A stretch of DNA of 64,000 nucleotides, from positions 93,245-157,244 of the forward strand of contig JAJDAT010000026.1 of the NCBI GenBank assembly GCA_029261715.1, in the 5' to 3' direction. Shown in pieces: positions 37,501 through 43,705 of this stretch. The notes beneath the pieces were generated by a model. It was given only the letters and a program-made list of their open reading frames with translations, had not been told where the DNA came from and made no database searches. Each line of letters opens with the position of its first letter. Positions within the stretch are counted from its first letter, which is position 1. The position numbers and the translations under genes were made by a program. The DNA comes from Nitrospinia bacterium (GTDB lineage Bacteria > Nitrospinota > Nitrospinia > Nitrospinales > JAJDAT01).

Positions 37501-39806
37501 AGGAAACTTTCCACTATGACTTACAGGGTAATGTCACGGCAATGGATACCGTCGTTAACGAATATGCTTCAGGAAAAACATTTACGATTTCTTACAACTA
37601 CGATCATTTAGGTAGTTTAACCGGTATTGACTCCGGTTCGGAATCGACAACCTATACCTATGATCTTCTTGGCCGGGTGGCTTCGATTGGAACAAAAGAC
37701 GACGCCGACTTTTTTGCCGCTTATACCTATAACGCCAATGGTAGCGTTCATCGGGAAACGTTAAACAATGGAGGAGACGGCAAAAATCAAGTTCAACGCG
37801 CGTATTCGTATAACTCCCCCGGTTGGCTCATTGCTATAACCGATAACGCCTTTTTTAAGGAACAAATCGATTACAAAGACGATAAAGGGAATTACCGAGG
37901 TGGCAACGTCGTCCAATCGGCTTTTGATTTTATTGGCGCGGCATTTCCAACAAAGGGACCGAAAGATTACGCCTACCAATTTAAATATGACGATTTTGGT
38001 CGGTTGGTTTCCGCAGAGAACGGTGTCGAGGCTCAATGGAACCTAAAGGTTGGAGACGGCAAGAACGGTTACGACGCCAACGGCAATATTTTAAACTTGG
38101 GGCGCGGGGAGGCTACGCAAACCTATGTTTATAAAGAAGGAACCAATCAGGTTCAGACAACAGACGACAAAAACAAGTTCGCTTACGATCCAAACGGTAA
38201 TGTTACAGAGTCGTCTTCCAAAAAAATTGGCAAAATCGCTTACGAACCCGTCACGAATCTTACCTCTACGATTCAAAAAGATGATTTAACGTTTGCCTTT
38301 CAATACGACGGCGCCAACCGGCGAATCTTAAAAAACCAAATTCAAAATAAACAGAGCCAATCGAAAACGCTTTATTTAAACGGTCCGCATTCCAAACCGT
38401 TAGTAGAAAGACAAAGTTCAGGCGGAACAGATTCTGTTAAACAGCATGTTTATGGCCCAACCGGGTTGATTGCTACGCGAGAGGGGAAAAACGCCTATTT
38501 TGTTTCCAAAGACCATCTCGGGTCGGTCCGCGTCGTTTTTGATTCAAACAAACAAGTGAAGGCTTATTTCAATTACCTTCCATTCGGTGGTTTGATGCAA
38601 GACAACAGCAGTCCCGAAGCTGTGTCGGAACCATATTCTTACCGCTTCACCGGACAGGAATACGATAGCGAATTTGGTTTGCATAACTATCGCGCGCGGT
38701 TTTACGATAGCGATTTAGGACGTTTTTATTCTCCCGATCCGGCCAGTCAATTTTCCAGTCCTTATGAATACGCCGGCAATAACCCAATCAATAATGTTGA
38801 TCCGTCGGGAAAAATCAGTTTTGGTTTTATTGAAGAATTTTTTGAAAGCTTTCTAGTTAAAGAAGGGGCGGAAGAAGTCGGAAGTTTAGCCACTAGCGAA
38901 ACGAAAGAACTAGGGGAACGTGAAGGAGAATCCCTCGCGGCAAGCGGAGCGGAATCCACCTTGAATAAAGGATGTTCTTCTTTTACCGCGAATACAAAAG
39001 TCGCTACGGAAGAAGGCTTGCTTGATATTCAGGATTTAAAGATAGGAAATCGCGTCTGGTCTTTTAACGCGGCCACCGGATATAAAGAATTAAATGAAGT
39101 CACTCAATTGTTCACACGTGCTGCTAAGGACCGGATACAAATCACCCTGGGCGATTCAGTTATTGAGACCACATCGAAGCATCCGTTCCGAGTTAAGGAT
39201 AAAGGCTGGATTCCAGCAGAGGAATTGAAAGTCGGAGATCTTCTATGGACGTCGGACGGACATTGGCAAGAAATCGAAGGCGCTGAAAAGCTCGGAATTG
39301 AGGTCCGAGTATACAACTTCGAGGTTAAAGAGGTGCATAATTATTTTGTTTCGAAAGATGAAGTGTTGGCTCATAATCTATTGGCTGCGTGCGCTGTTAA
39401 TCATGTAAATAATGGCGATAGGCCGAGTTGGCGCCAAGCAACACGAACTACCTTGATAGCTGAACAAGCCGTAAGACTTGATAATGATGGAACTCCTATA
39501 ATAAGAAGCGGTGTATCTGGCTATACAGCCAGATTAGACGAAATGATTTCTTATCCTTCAGGCTGGACTACACCTAACTGGAACATTGATCATATTATTC
39601 CTTGGCAATATATAACTGAGGCTGCTGCCGATCCCTCATTTACGCATAATTTTACTTGGGCTGAGCTTAGGGATATAAGCAATGATACTTTTAACTTACA
39701 ATTTTTAACTCGCGGCGAAAATGTTACCCATGCATTTGAACCATCCCCAAGTGTTGGTCGGGCGAATGCTCGGTGGTATTTGAGGTCTGTATTAAATTTT
39801 AATTAA
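28593..39806 (+). CDS. Giant Sec-exported SpvB/TcdB-RHS polymorphic toxin with Hint and HNH nuclease domains
   Basis: 3737 residues. A signal peptide covers residues 1-31. An SpvB/TcaC-like N-terminal domain follows (VNLYTGDVSVAP, ILGLGWSL). Residues 521-688 form an unusual block with 24 cysteines built of CNxWxKGxC-like units. A TcdB-middle-like domain (about 980-1400) contains GALKKVVAPLGATKTYFY. RHS/YD repeats (YDLLGRVASIG, YDDFGRLVSAENG) lead to the RHS core HLGSVRVVFD, YRFTGQEYDSEFGLHNYRARFYDS, ending in NPINNVDPSGK (DPxG at 3403). A Hint autoprocessing domain runs from Cys3461 (GCSSFTANTKVAT) to LAHN (about 3594). The last 140 residues are the variable toxin tip, with NIDHIIPWQ (D3666, H3667) and NLQFLTRGEN (N3701), an HNH nuclease signature. 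The SUFU-type immunity gene follows 34 bases later. The toxin probably mediates contact-dependent competition. Confidence 0.9.
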   Translation: MARSKATVFLIATFGVIFFLHVNAFLAFAKADRTNNSKVNLYTGDVSVAPKIISLPGPKGLDVNVSLAYSSASHKMAEKINAESPTGILGLGWSLTKESIVRDTNGTGNEQDDSFFLLSNGSRNQLIKTGSDVEGDIYKLKEYKFWKIRNNTSKNQWTIVKENGFKYIYGGGVKAEADGSKTSSGDSIEWGVKWGNWIGSSMQTAGQEQFPIVWHLTTIQNIWGQEIHLYYDQVRKRVGTALGSNDLSYTQAAYLSKIVGASGETVELNYEEKDTDEYVVPHVPDTDDSQTNQNFLTVNGALNSSGLWNGWPYLLPNPQITLTVKGPDGKLESAETTAETFNDRYFSQTVKLDNPKNPFDLTAKVMTAPTSLLEELVTYFVDFINGLASATQVSLSLDKDKFLGVVHAINAVYQEGKKINGITLDVLFSILGKIKTAVLDTRAGFKTLGQAIETQSLESVLDGFQKVADELNKVDTIIKDFNKVTLPAIKAANTAIAPINIKIDALNKLIKNYKVPSIGSCPGGSYGSCKSKDSVCPNGTERVCKAPLVNGDCNSYKNGKCNAWAKGACNGWEQVCDGWAKGACNSWEQGGCNGHASARCWKCSGSGFSKSCGWKSCEGPCNSWDKGDCNGWLKGLCNSNKNGDCNSWAKGTCNGYEQVCNGYEQVCKAGKKLVCKNKAAKVDVCLACSMEIPHLPALPTQLTDQKLDIIAAAQKTLDDLSTTIGKIRSALAPNKYFSSAASSEASEVLKLIGNLVLKDISPGLTKLVGISPFGTSIKDLKLSPQKVLDTLVELKKDIDVIGLPNPEKIKTIVKDSNLLHASLKEAVTVPCLTDKKKLGNCTYLVSVIDAILLTPIYFIDTFEKTAKAVSFGLEYILDALLGDPQQTKMLEKTFSGVQCDPKTGQVFDAQNNQKNLYLTAQGESGFKGPENFKTGLAILNMTATCAVPSLNRNGYQDRFETKYLDSINVFSAPEGDNKSKKLRTVNFNYGFLGTDTLKKRLLKGISHTNPEGKPISPSQDFIYWGEDAADGVQVSVTDNSGSFSKTNKALYGALKKVVAPLGATKTYFYSKNEIPKAKRALENVSIKPYWNNHAHTYFGSDYMVLTWFEPKEDGGDFHVSAYQWLGKWVTAQIEGNDAEELGSFPLDKENIGKVEVVLQDDFIMVVTPGNDNSLQIFRKDPLRNGIWKLFSPSVKVTAEKFKLAAGERFVALLDTESGVLHRYSWNGSQWKEDSFSIKPESGSGMVYGMTANKNFIFTVSTPSDQSAKPQLQFHTIDAMGQWLSPKSWQAPANFFIDLPEEKYGVLGFSAEIYANKIKEINLQASGSFVGVQAFRKIDGAKFKIPIRDINILKAAKGEGKGAVIDYGTLYFEMIIDEYVHVAYKLPGDTSKLSVGTPLEQSVFIPKYKLSFDPASKDITYDDILKHTTVGALMQAVGLDVHIPQVGGQTALHLSKADLLDIAQNSPFESGESVRVQMSVTENGIAIIPPPAQVNLNPAAVYKRYFNRYDGVKWNNQDFHNDNKDQLFGPDLNLDVVSEAGQKILSLFDYDPNTSTWKNNGVQFNQPDIEYYQKVAQVVQFVVDQVIQQGLGILTSEIGDIEGQLIGMGIDAVFDIIYDAVIFSGVLAQGFEEKGLYGLNYLVMNNKVFHRDNTGKWNWSKDLLRTDESLHYRKRELANNFTVYMTHKNLPDGKSDDQSLEDQLTSVAVNWAESALVYQIQNHIKLLRNGVISSKELELDTVQEIGGLTTKSVKEKSVGVGSKKFELDTVNKIAVLTTEPSMEQPSLSSSNAFIAYPRNEMCALAGKLITMCGEMTTEAEKTFSLLGYLEKQQFPNTVIDSLYNGMAKKKQSGLLGPALTCKTIDNFHTNLINSKSTCEEFIEKTILPIKKLSTYTLLPGLQPKVLASDFTYAKSFNLYRVVNDGFKEALEDYAVSKVVVDDGFEKRYTDYVYNTDTAEFDPSGATAFYNQVTVVPSGFSDSPDYSNGITQHFFLNGGLDGNSKWSKVNTVQLCDSTGTCTDETTNNLTLVNGLPYLTRVCESNSAQKDCAKEIASTFKEYTVFEKALGEKGRKGYYLRPTHTVSTRDTVESAVDLNYNSNGLLTNRTSYNYDVSGKKEVNVKTLVYGSEQYPELHALNILKPIVHRQTKTTSGNDPPIVTHQSVTTWKNWGTKTSPQWAPYQNFVARSNQPGDFDWAGGVPKIPAHWIRTRQIINRDPSTGRIQDIQDVNGVYHSDIYDVESRFRIASFSNASVRSYQAGYLGFESYESSHFWTSSGAPSKDRHTGIRSLQGNPVHIQPTSFSPREKNTAYIVSAWFKPVVGKTCQLGFGNQTVATQVGNEGWQYLESVTLSPSSTNVPSAECSQGGAIDDIRFGPVDSPFMANVYDPDYTFVTARLGTNGDVNRFIYDDTQRRIAVVGPDEQVSHLSTQHFSRRLNGSGVKEGQNFVLNDPNSQYHIVARQGGRYFSFNDGTTQGWSAGTVVDSKLQLSGKSTAALLNSSKDAFGIRVQLNLPSSENERSQRIGLVIGEWEVRYDASQGGYHIYANGKPRGVWVKGPLAADWVLVWADGSIFLIADGKSLVRDSAFKGTVLGKFQISVYGDEKQKTLFDNVLILRDPQVAVSYSNGTGKVHQAQRLETGKNVIVSETVYDGLGRPAVHTKPAKVTGFLGFKNDFVKKPFDWKSGLMKGTVADYYSSKGKGFSDDAGFPYSRVEYENNPLSRRKDIASPGKDFAVDGALTMARQYGLDTNAEVFLNDLGIPSDENNFYSILTDIKPFESGDSISSIQVRDLQKHQIAQRTQGKTLSTTASYGYGYTSDGGLNLITNPPNFYDPPSGQKRDPFKTTASKNILGDLIERTTPDSGTTKYIYDSSGKVRFTLDAEGAAQTPNRIVYWKYDPLERVVENGTFSQKWNPVDLQNQADHHDLPKSPKTWQTRWQYDINAKGDSTRLKGHLYTVFKNTNDDETAEIKETFHYDLQGNVTAMDTVVNEYASGKTFTISYNYDHLGSLTGIDSGSESTTYTYDLLGRVASIGTKDDADFFAAYTYNANGSVHRETLNNGGDGKNQVQRAYSYNSPGWLIAITDNAFFKEQIDYKDDKGNYRGGNVVQSAFDFIGAAFPTKGPKDYAYQFKYDDFGRLVSAENGVEAQWNLKVGDGKNGYDANGNILNLGRGEATQTYVYKEGTNQVQTTDDKNKFAYDPNGNVTESSSKKIGKIAYEPVTNLTSTIQKDDLTFAFQYDGANRRILKNQIQNKQSQSKTLYLNGPHSKPLVERQSSGGTDSVKQHVYGPTGLIATREGKNAYFVSKDHLGSVRVVFDSNKQVKAYFNYLPFGGLMQDNSSPEAVSEPYSYRFTGQEYDSEFGLHNYRARFYDSDLGRFYSPDPASQFSSPYEYAGNNPINNVDPSGKISFGFIEEFFESFLVKEGAEEVGSLATSETKELGEREGESLAASGAESTLNKGCSSFTANTKVATEEGLLDIQDLKIGNRVWSFNAATGYKELNEVTQLFTRAAKDRIQITLGDSVIETTSKHPFRVKDKGWIPAEELKVGDLLWTSDGHWQEIEGAEKLGIEVRVYNFEVKEVHNYFVSKDEVLAHNLLAACAVNHVNNGDRPSWRQATRTTLIAEQAVRLDNDGTPIIRSGVSGYTARLDEMISYPSGWTTPNWNIDHIIPWQYITEAAADPSFTHNFTWAELRDISNDTFNLQFLTRGENVTHAFEPSPSVGRANARWYLRSVLNFN

Positions 39807-39840
39807 GTGTTTTTAAATTCTGTAAACTTAAGGAATAAAA

Positions 39841-40422
39841 TTGACGCCGGTATTTTTGAAAACAAAAAGACACCTGGAGTTAAACTTGGGAAAAGCTTGT
39901 CTTTTATCTTCTACGAAAGATGATAAAGGCCAAAAAATGCCATTCCAAATCGCAACTTTTTCAAATCAACCGTCGCTCGGAGCGACAACCTGTTCTACGA
40001 TCGGTATGAGTGATACACCCTTTAAACAGGAAGATGGTAGTCATGTCCGACATGAATTATTTTTTTGCGCTCACGAACAATATATTAATGATGAGATTTA
40101 TAAAATATTATTTTCGGTCGGGAAAGAATTAATCCAAAAAAAAAGATCAATCAAGTTAGGAATGTTGTTTGAACCCAAAACCCAAATAAGTAAAGATTTT
40201 AATCTGGAAATATTTTGGTTTTTTAATCCAGTATATTTTCCCGATAGGGTTCATATCTTGGAAACGGTTGAGCCCGCCGTGCACTTCGCGTGGATGATAC
40301 CAATTTATAGAACCGAAGCTAACTATATAATTCAAGAAGGGGCTCAGAAGTTTGATGAATTGCTACTAAATAAGAACCCCAATTTACTCGATTTTCAACG
40401 TGATAGCATAATTTCTTACTAA
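39841..40422 (+). CDS. SUFU-family immunity protein for the RHS nuclease
   Basis: 193 residues, predicted to bind and neutralise the HNH toxin tip encoded immediately upstream. The pattern matches the suppressor-of-fused (SUFU) immunity family common in polymorphic toxin loci: SLGATTCSTIGMSDTPF, HELFFCAHEQ, LFSVGKELI, GMLFEP, YFPDRVH, FAWMIPIYRTEANYI and a closing D-R-S. The start is TTG at 39841, supported by AAGGA six bases upstream (39830-39834); there is no better ATG. The 34-base gap after the toxin stop indicates co-transcription. Confidence 0.8.
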   Translation: MTPVFLKTKRHLELNLGKACLLSSTKDDKGQKMPFQIATFSNQPSLGATTCSTIGMSDTPFKQEDGSHVRHELFFCAHEQYINDEIYKILFSVGKELIQKKRSIKLGMLFEPKTQISKDFNLEIFWFFNPVYFPDRVHILETVEPAVHFAWMIPIYRTEANYIIQEGAQKFDELLLNKNPNLLDFQRDSIISY

Positions 40423-40507
40423 AGGCATTTTGCGGTGAAGGTTTTCACTGAATATTTTATTGCCATTCTTATTCTGGAAATTTTAAACGAAGGGTAGAGC
40501 GGAACTT

Positions 40508-40768
40508 ATGTGGAAAACTAATAAAAGGTTTTTTTTGAGATTGGCTTTCGTGTGATTTGTTGTAGGAGCGGTTTCCTGTGCTCCAACTTTAAAATCCAGC
40601 AAGCTTGATAGACCTATTCAAATTAATTTCCAGGAAATTCTGACTTATGTCGAACGAGTGGACGTGGCCAGTTTTTGAGACAACCTGGAGCGTTGAAATC
40701 CTGAAAATCATCACATGAGTCATTATTTAAAATACTTGCGGCAGTTTCTTTGAGGTGGGGCTAATTAA
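40508..40768 (+). pseudogene. Broken lipoprotein gene with four in-frame TGA codons
   Basis: One continuous frame from ATG 40508 reads MWKTNKRFFLRLAFV, then TGA, FVVGAVSCAPTLKSS (a lipobox-like VGAVSC), and continues to a TAA at 40766. It is broken only by TGA at 40553, 40676, 40694 and 40751. Each would restore a plausible tryptophan if TGG (for example VASF-W-DNLER-W-NPEN). All other codons read through coherently for 86 codons. Intact genes in the window end in TGA, so recoding is unlikely and recent decay is the simpler reading. The end overlaps the convergent receptor gene. No family recognised. Confidence 0.5.
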
Positions 40769-42803
40769 AATTCCAGGTAAGTTTTCCATAGACACTTCTC
40801 GGAGCTTCAGAGTTACTTCTGAGGGCAATTTGCCCTTCAGTGAACTCAGGATGGCTTGAATCGTTAATATTTAAAACGCCTATGCTGAGCTCGATATTAT
40901 CTTTCGGTTTCCAACCCAGGCGAACGTCCCATCGTACGTATGCGGGGACCCTCAAGTTACCGATGCGGCCTACGTGGTAAACAGCGGTATCTAATTCCAG
41001 GTTGTGAGGCAAATCCAAATAGGATCGGAGGTGCCACTGAAAACTTGGGGTATTATTTTCCGTATTAGCTGTAGTGGTATCCAGGCTTGAACTCTTTGGT
41101 CTAAGATCCATTCCCAATAAGTTGAATCCTACATTCATTTCCCACCAGGAAACAGGGGTCCATTTAACGGCTCCTTCGACGCCAAAGGTTTCGCCTTCCA
41201 AGCCATTGCCGAATTTTACGGGAATGACTAAATGAGCGGGGGAAGGATCGGTTTCGAAAAAAGGAGTTTCGGGTTCGAAGGAATTCAAGTTGTCGTAGAG
41301 ATTATAAAATAGAGCCAGATCCACAAAGAATTTGGACTCAGGGAGAAAACGGTATCCCATTTCGAAGGCTAGCAGATCTTCTGATTCAAAATCTTGATTT
41401 GGTAAAAGCGATATGAAGTTGCCAGTGCCTGACATGGTGGGAATGACCAAAAAGTTAGCTCGGACACTATCATTGGAACGCGTAGGCATACGAACTGCTC
41501 TCGATACGGCTCCCCAAAATACATGTTGCGAAGAGGGAGTGTAAAGAATTCGAGAACTGGGTTGAAATTCCACACCCGTGTAATTATTCAAATTGACTTT
41601 TGTTCCTACGATGAATTTCAACCGATCTTCAATCAGGTTGATTTCGTCTTGAATAAATCCACTGTGACGATAGTTTGTCCTGCCTGTGGGAGTGTATTGA
41701 CTGACAAAACTGTTTTTAAACGAATCCAGAATGTACCGGATACCACCGCCCCAAACTAGTTCCTGATTGGAGGTAAATTGGAACCGGTGTTGAAAGTCCA
41801 CATCGTATGTTTCCATAAGGAATTTGAATCGGGTGGACGAAATTTCTTGTTGCTCTCGATTATAATAAACTTGAAGCTTGAAATTTGAATCGGCGGAGAT
41901 TTGTCGTTCCCAACGCGCGAGCACATTCGATCCGTCGATTAATGTGTCTTGATTCAAAACTTCGGTGAAGGGAGAGGTTAGGGATGCAGGGGAACTATTT
42001 CTTCGCTCGCCACTTTTACCATCATAATAATCACCTTGAAGAGTTAACTTATTCTTTTCAGTCCATTGCCCATCTATGCGGAATCCGCTTCGATAAGCCT
42101 CCCAGTTGTCGTGCGTTTGGGAGGTTGGCGTATTATCAAAGTCGTCGCGATCGTAATATTTCCCATAGGCGCGATAATGGAAATCATCGGAGAGTTTGCC
42201 TCCATAACGGGCTGTCACAAAGCCATTTTCAAGAGATCCTGAACCGCCGCTAACCAGTCCCCCTTGTGTGTCTTCAGAATTTTTAGTGATAATGTTGATG
42301 ACGCCATTCACCGCATTGGCCCCCCAAAGGGTTCCTCCCGGTCCACGTATAACTTCAATGCGTAAGACATCCTCCAAAACCACATCCAGTTCGTCCCAAA
42401 ACACCCCGCCATTGACGTCGGAGTAAACTGTCCGACCGTCGATCAAAACCAATAACTTATTTGCGAAACGTTCTTGGAACCCTCGGCTGGAAATGGCCCA
42501 GGTGTTGGCATTGACCTGGCCGACGTTCATTCCGGGAACCAGTCGCATCAATTCTGCAAGAGATAGGTGGCCTGAACGGCGGATGTCTTTTTGAGTGATA
42601 ACGTAAATTGCCGATGGGGCTTTAAATAAATTTTCTTCTTTTTTGGAGACAGAAGTGACTGTGATCTCGGACAATTCATCAAAGGAAAGTTCCATCAAAT
42701 TTTCCATTGATGGAGCTGGTTTGCCAAAAGCAGGAGGCGCTATATTTAAACAACACGCCAAGAAAACTAGGATGATTTTTTGAGTTTTATTTGAGGTATT
42801 CAT
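40761..42803 (-). CDS. TonB-dependent outer-membrane receptor
   Basis: A 680-residue outer-membrane receptor. It has a signal peptide (ending near AFGKPA) and a short segment ELSEITVTSVSKKEENLFKAPSAIYVIT leading into the plug domain (RSGHLSLAELMRLVPGMNV, ISSRGFQERFANKLLVLIDGRTVY, IEVIRGPGGTLWGANAVNGVINIITK). A beta-barrel of alternating aromatic strands follows, ending in KLTWNFN with a terminal aromatic/Asn. The ligand is unknown. It is divergent from YfiR and the hybrid kinase, and this trio recurs in several phyla, suggesting the kinase controls receptor-related functions. Confidence 0.88.
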   Translation of the reverse strand: MNTSNKTQKIILVFLACCLNIAPPAFGKPAPSMENLMELSFDELSEITVTSVSKKEENLFKAPSAIYVITQKDIRRSGHLSLAELMRLVPGMNVGQVNANTWAISSRGFQERFANKLLVLIDGRTVYSDVNGGVFWDELDVVLEDVLRIEVIRGPGGTLWGANAVNGVINIITKNSEDTQGGLVSGGSGSLENGFVTARYGGKLSDDFHYRAYGKYYDRDDFDNTPTSQTHDNWEAYRSGFRIDGQWTEKNKLTLQGDYYDGKSGERRNSSPASLTSPFTEVLNQDTLIDGSNVLARWERQISADSNFKLQVYYNREQQEISSTRFKFLMETYDVDFQHRFQFTSNQELVWGGGIRYILDSFKNSFVSQYTPTGRTNYRHSGFIQDEINLIEDRLKFIVGTKVNLNNYTGVEFQPSSRILYTPSSQHVFWGAVSRAVRMPTRSNDSVRANFLVIPTMSGTGNFISLLPNQDFESEDLLAFEMGYRFLPESKFFVDLALFYNLYDNLNSFEPETPFFETDPSPAHLVIPVKFGNGLEGETFGVEGAVKWTPVSWWEMNVGFNLLGMDLRPKSSSLDTTTANTENNTPSFQWHLRSYLDLPHNLELDTAVYHVGRIGNLRVPAYVRWDVRLGWKPKDNIELSIGVLNINDSSHPEFTEGQIALRSNSEAPRSVYGKLTWNFN

Positions 42804-42871
42804 TAATGGTCTTTTTGGTTTGCCTAGTAAGTTGTACCACTTTTCTAGTTAAAATTTCCATTTTTTTGAGT

Positions 42872-42896
42872 CCACCTCGCAATTAATTTCAGGTGG
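42872..42896. promoter_or_regulatory. Inverted repeat in the divergent receptor/YfiR intergenic region
   Basis: CCACCT and AGGTGG arms (42872-42877 and 42891-42896) are separated by 13 bases. The repeat lies in the 337-base region between the divergent receptor and yfiR genes, 69 bases before the receptor start. It may be an operator; it is short and could be chance. Confidence 0.3.
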
Positions 42897-43140
42897 GCTT
42901 AACGGTTGCGTTTCACAGAAAACTGGACATCTAAGCCAAGGTCACATGATCTTAACTTGAAAAATATTTATGGAGAGGAAATAACCCAAATGAGGGTGTT
43001 CTTGAAATTACTTCTAGGTTCATATTGCTTTGAAGATCTACAAGAGTTATGTTAATTCAACGTTTTAAATTCCACACAGCGTTGAAAAAACATCTCTTAA
43101 GTTTGGTTTTGGAGTGTTCTCTCAAAATTCTAGAAAACTA

Positions 43141-43701
43141 ATGAAGACACCATCTTTTTTACAGCGGCTCTTTTTTTCTCCCCTTCTTTTAGTTTTCTGG
43201 TGCGCTATTTTTTTTGTAAATCCTGTTAAAGCTTTTTCCGAAGTTTCTTTGGAGTATCAAGTCAAAGCTGTTTATTTGTACAAACTTTTAAAGTTTACCA
43301 ATTGGGAAGAAACGAATACTTCCACAGAGGAAAGATTCCTGACAATTGGCATTTTTGGCGATTCTCCATTGATTGAGGGTTTATCCGAATTGAAAGCCAA
43401 AAATCCGGATTTCAATCCGAAAATAATCCGATTAGATTCGGTAGAGAAGCTTCCCACTCTAAATGTTTTATTTATCAGCGAATCTGAAAATTTCAACCAG
43501 AAAAAAATTATAGACGCCTTGGGTGGAAAACCGGTTTTAATTTGTGGGGAGGAAGAGAATTTCCTCGAAAACGGAGGAATGATTAATTTCTTACTTCAGG
43601 ATGGTAAGGTTCGATTTGATATAAACCTTAGGGAGCTTAAGATTTCCGGTATCAAATTAAGTTCCAGGGCTCTGAGAGCAGCCAACAGGGTGATAAAATA
43701 G
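43141..43701 (+). CDS. YfiR family periplasmic protein (DUF4154)
   Basis: About 186 residues with a signal peptide ending at NPVKAFS. The mature part matches YfiR: EYQVKAVYLYKLLKFTNWEE, TIGIFGDSPL, a central ICGEEENFLENGGMINFLLQDGKVRFDIN, and the closing LSSRALRAANRVI. YfiR proteins repress or modulate a membrane partner (in Pseudomonas the cyclase YfiN). Here the partner is likely the CHASE8-type kinase 4 bases downstream. ATG 43141 is chosen over an upstream GTG (43114) because it gives a normal signal peptide. Confidence 0.87.
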   Translation: MKTPSFLQRLFFSPLLLVFWCAIFFVNPVKAFSEVSLEYQVKAVYLYKLLKFTNWEETNTSTEERFLTIGIFGDSPLIEGLSELKAKNPDFNPKIIRLDSVEKLPTLNVLFISESENFNQKKIIDALGGKPVLICGEEENFLENGGMINFLLQDGKVRFDINLRELKISGIKLSSRALRAANRVIK

Positions 43702-43705
43702 CCTT

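Noticed and set aside
40508..40768. Genetic-code change (TGA as Trp) suggested by the lipoprotein relic
   Set aside because: DUF1015, lptG, Ppx/GppA and other intact genes end in TGA, so the standard bacterial code applies.
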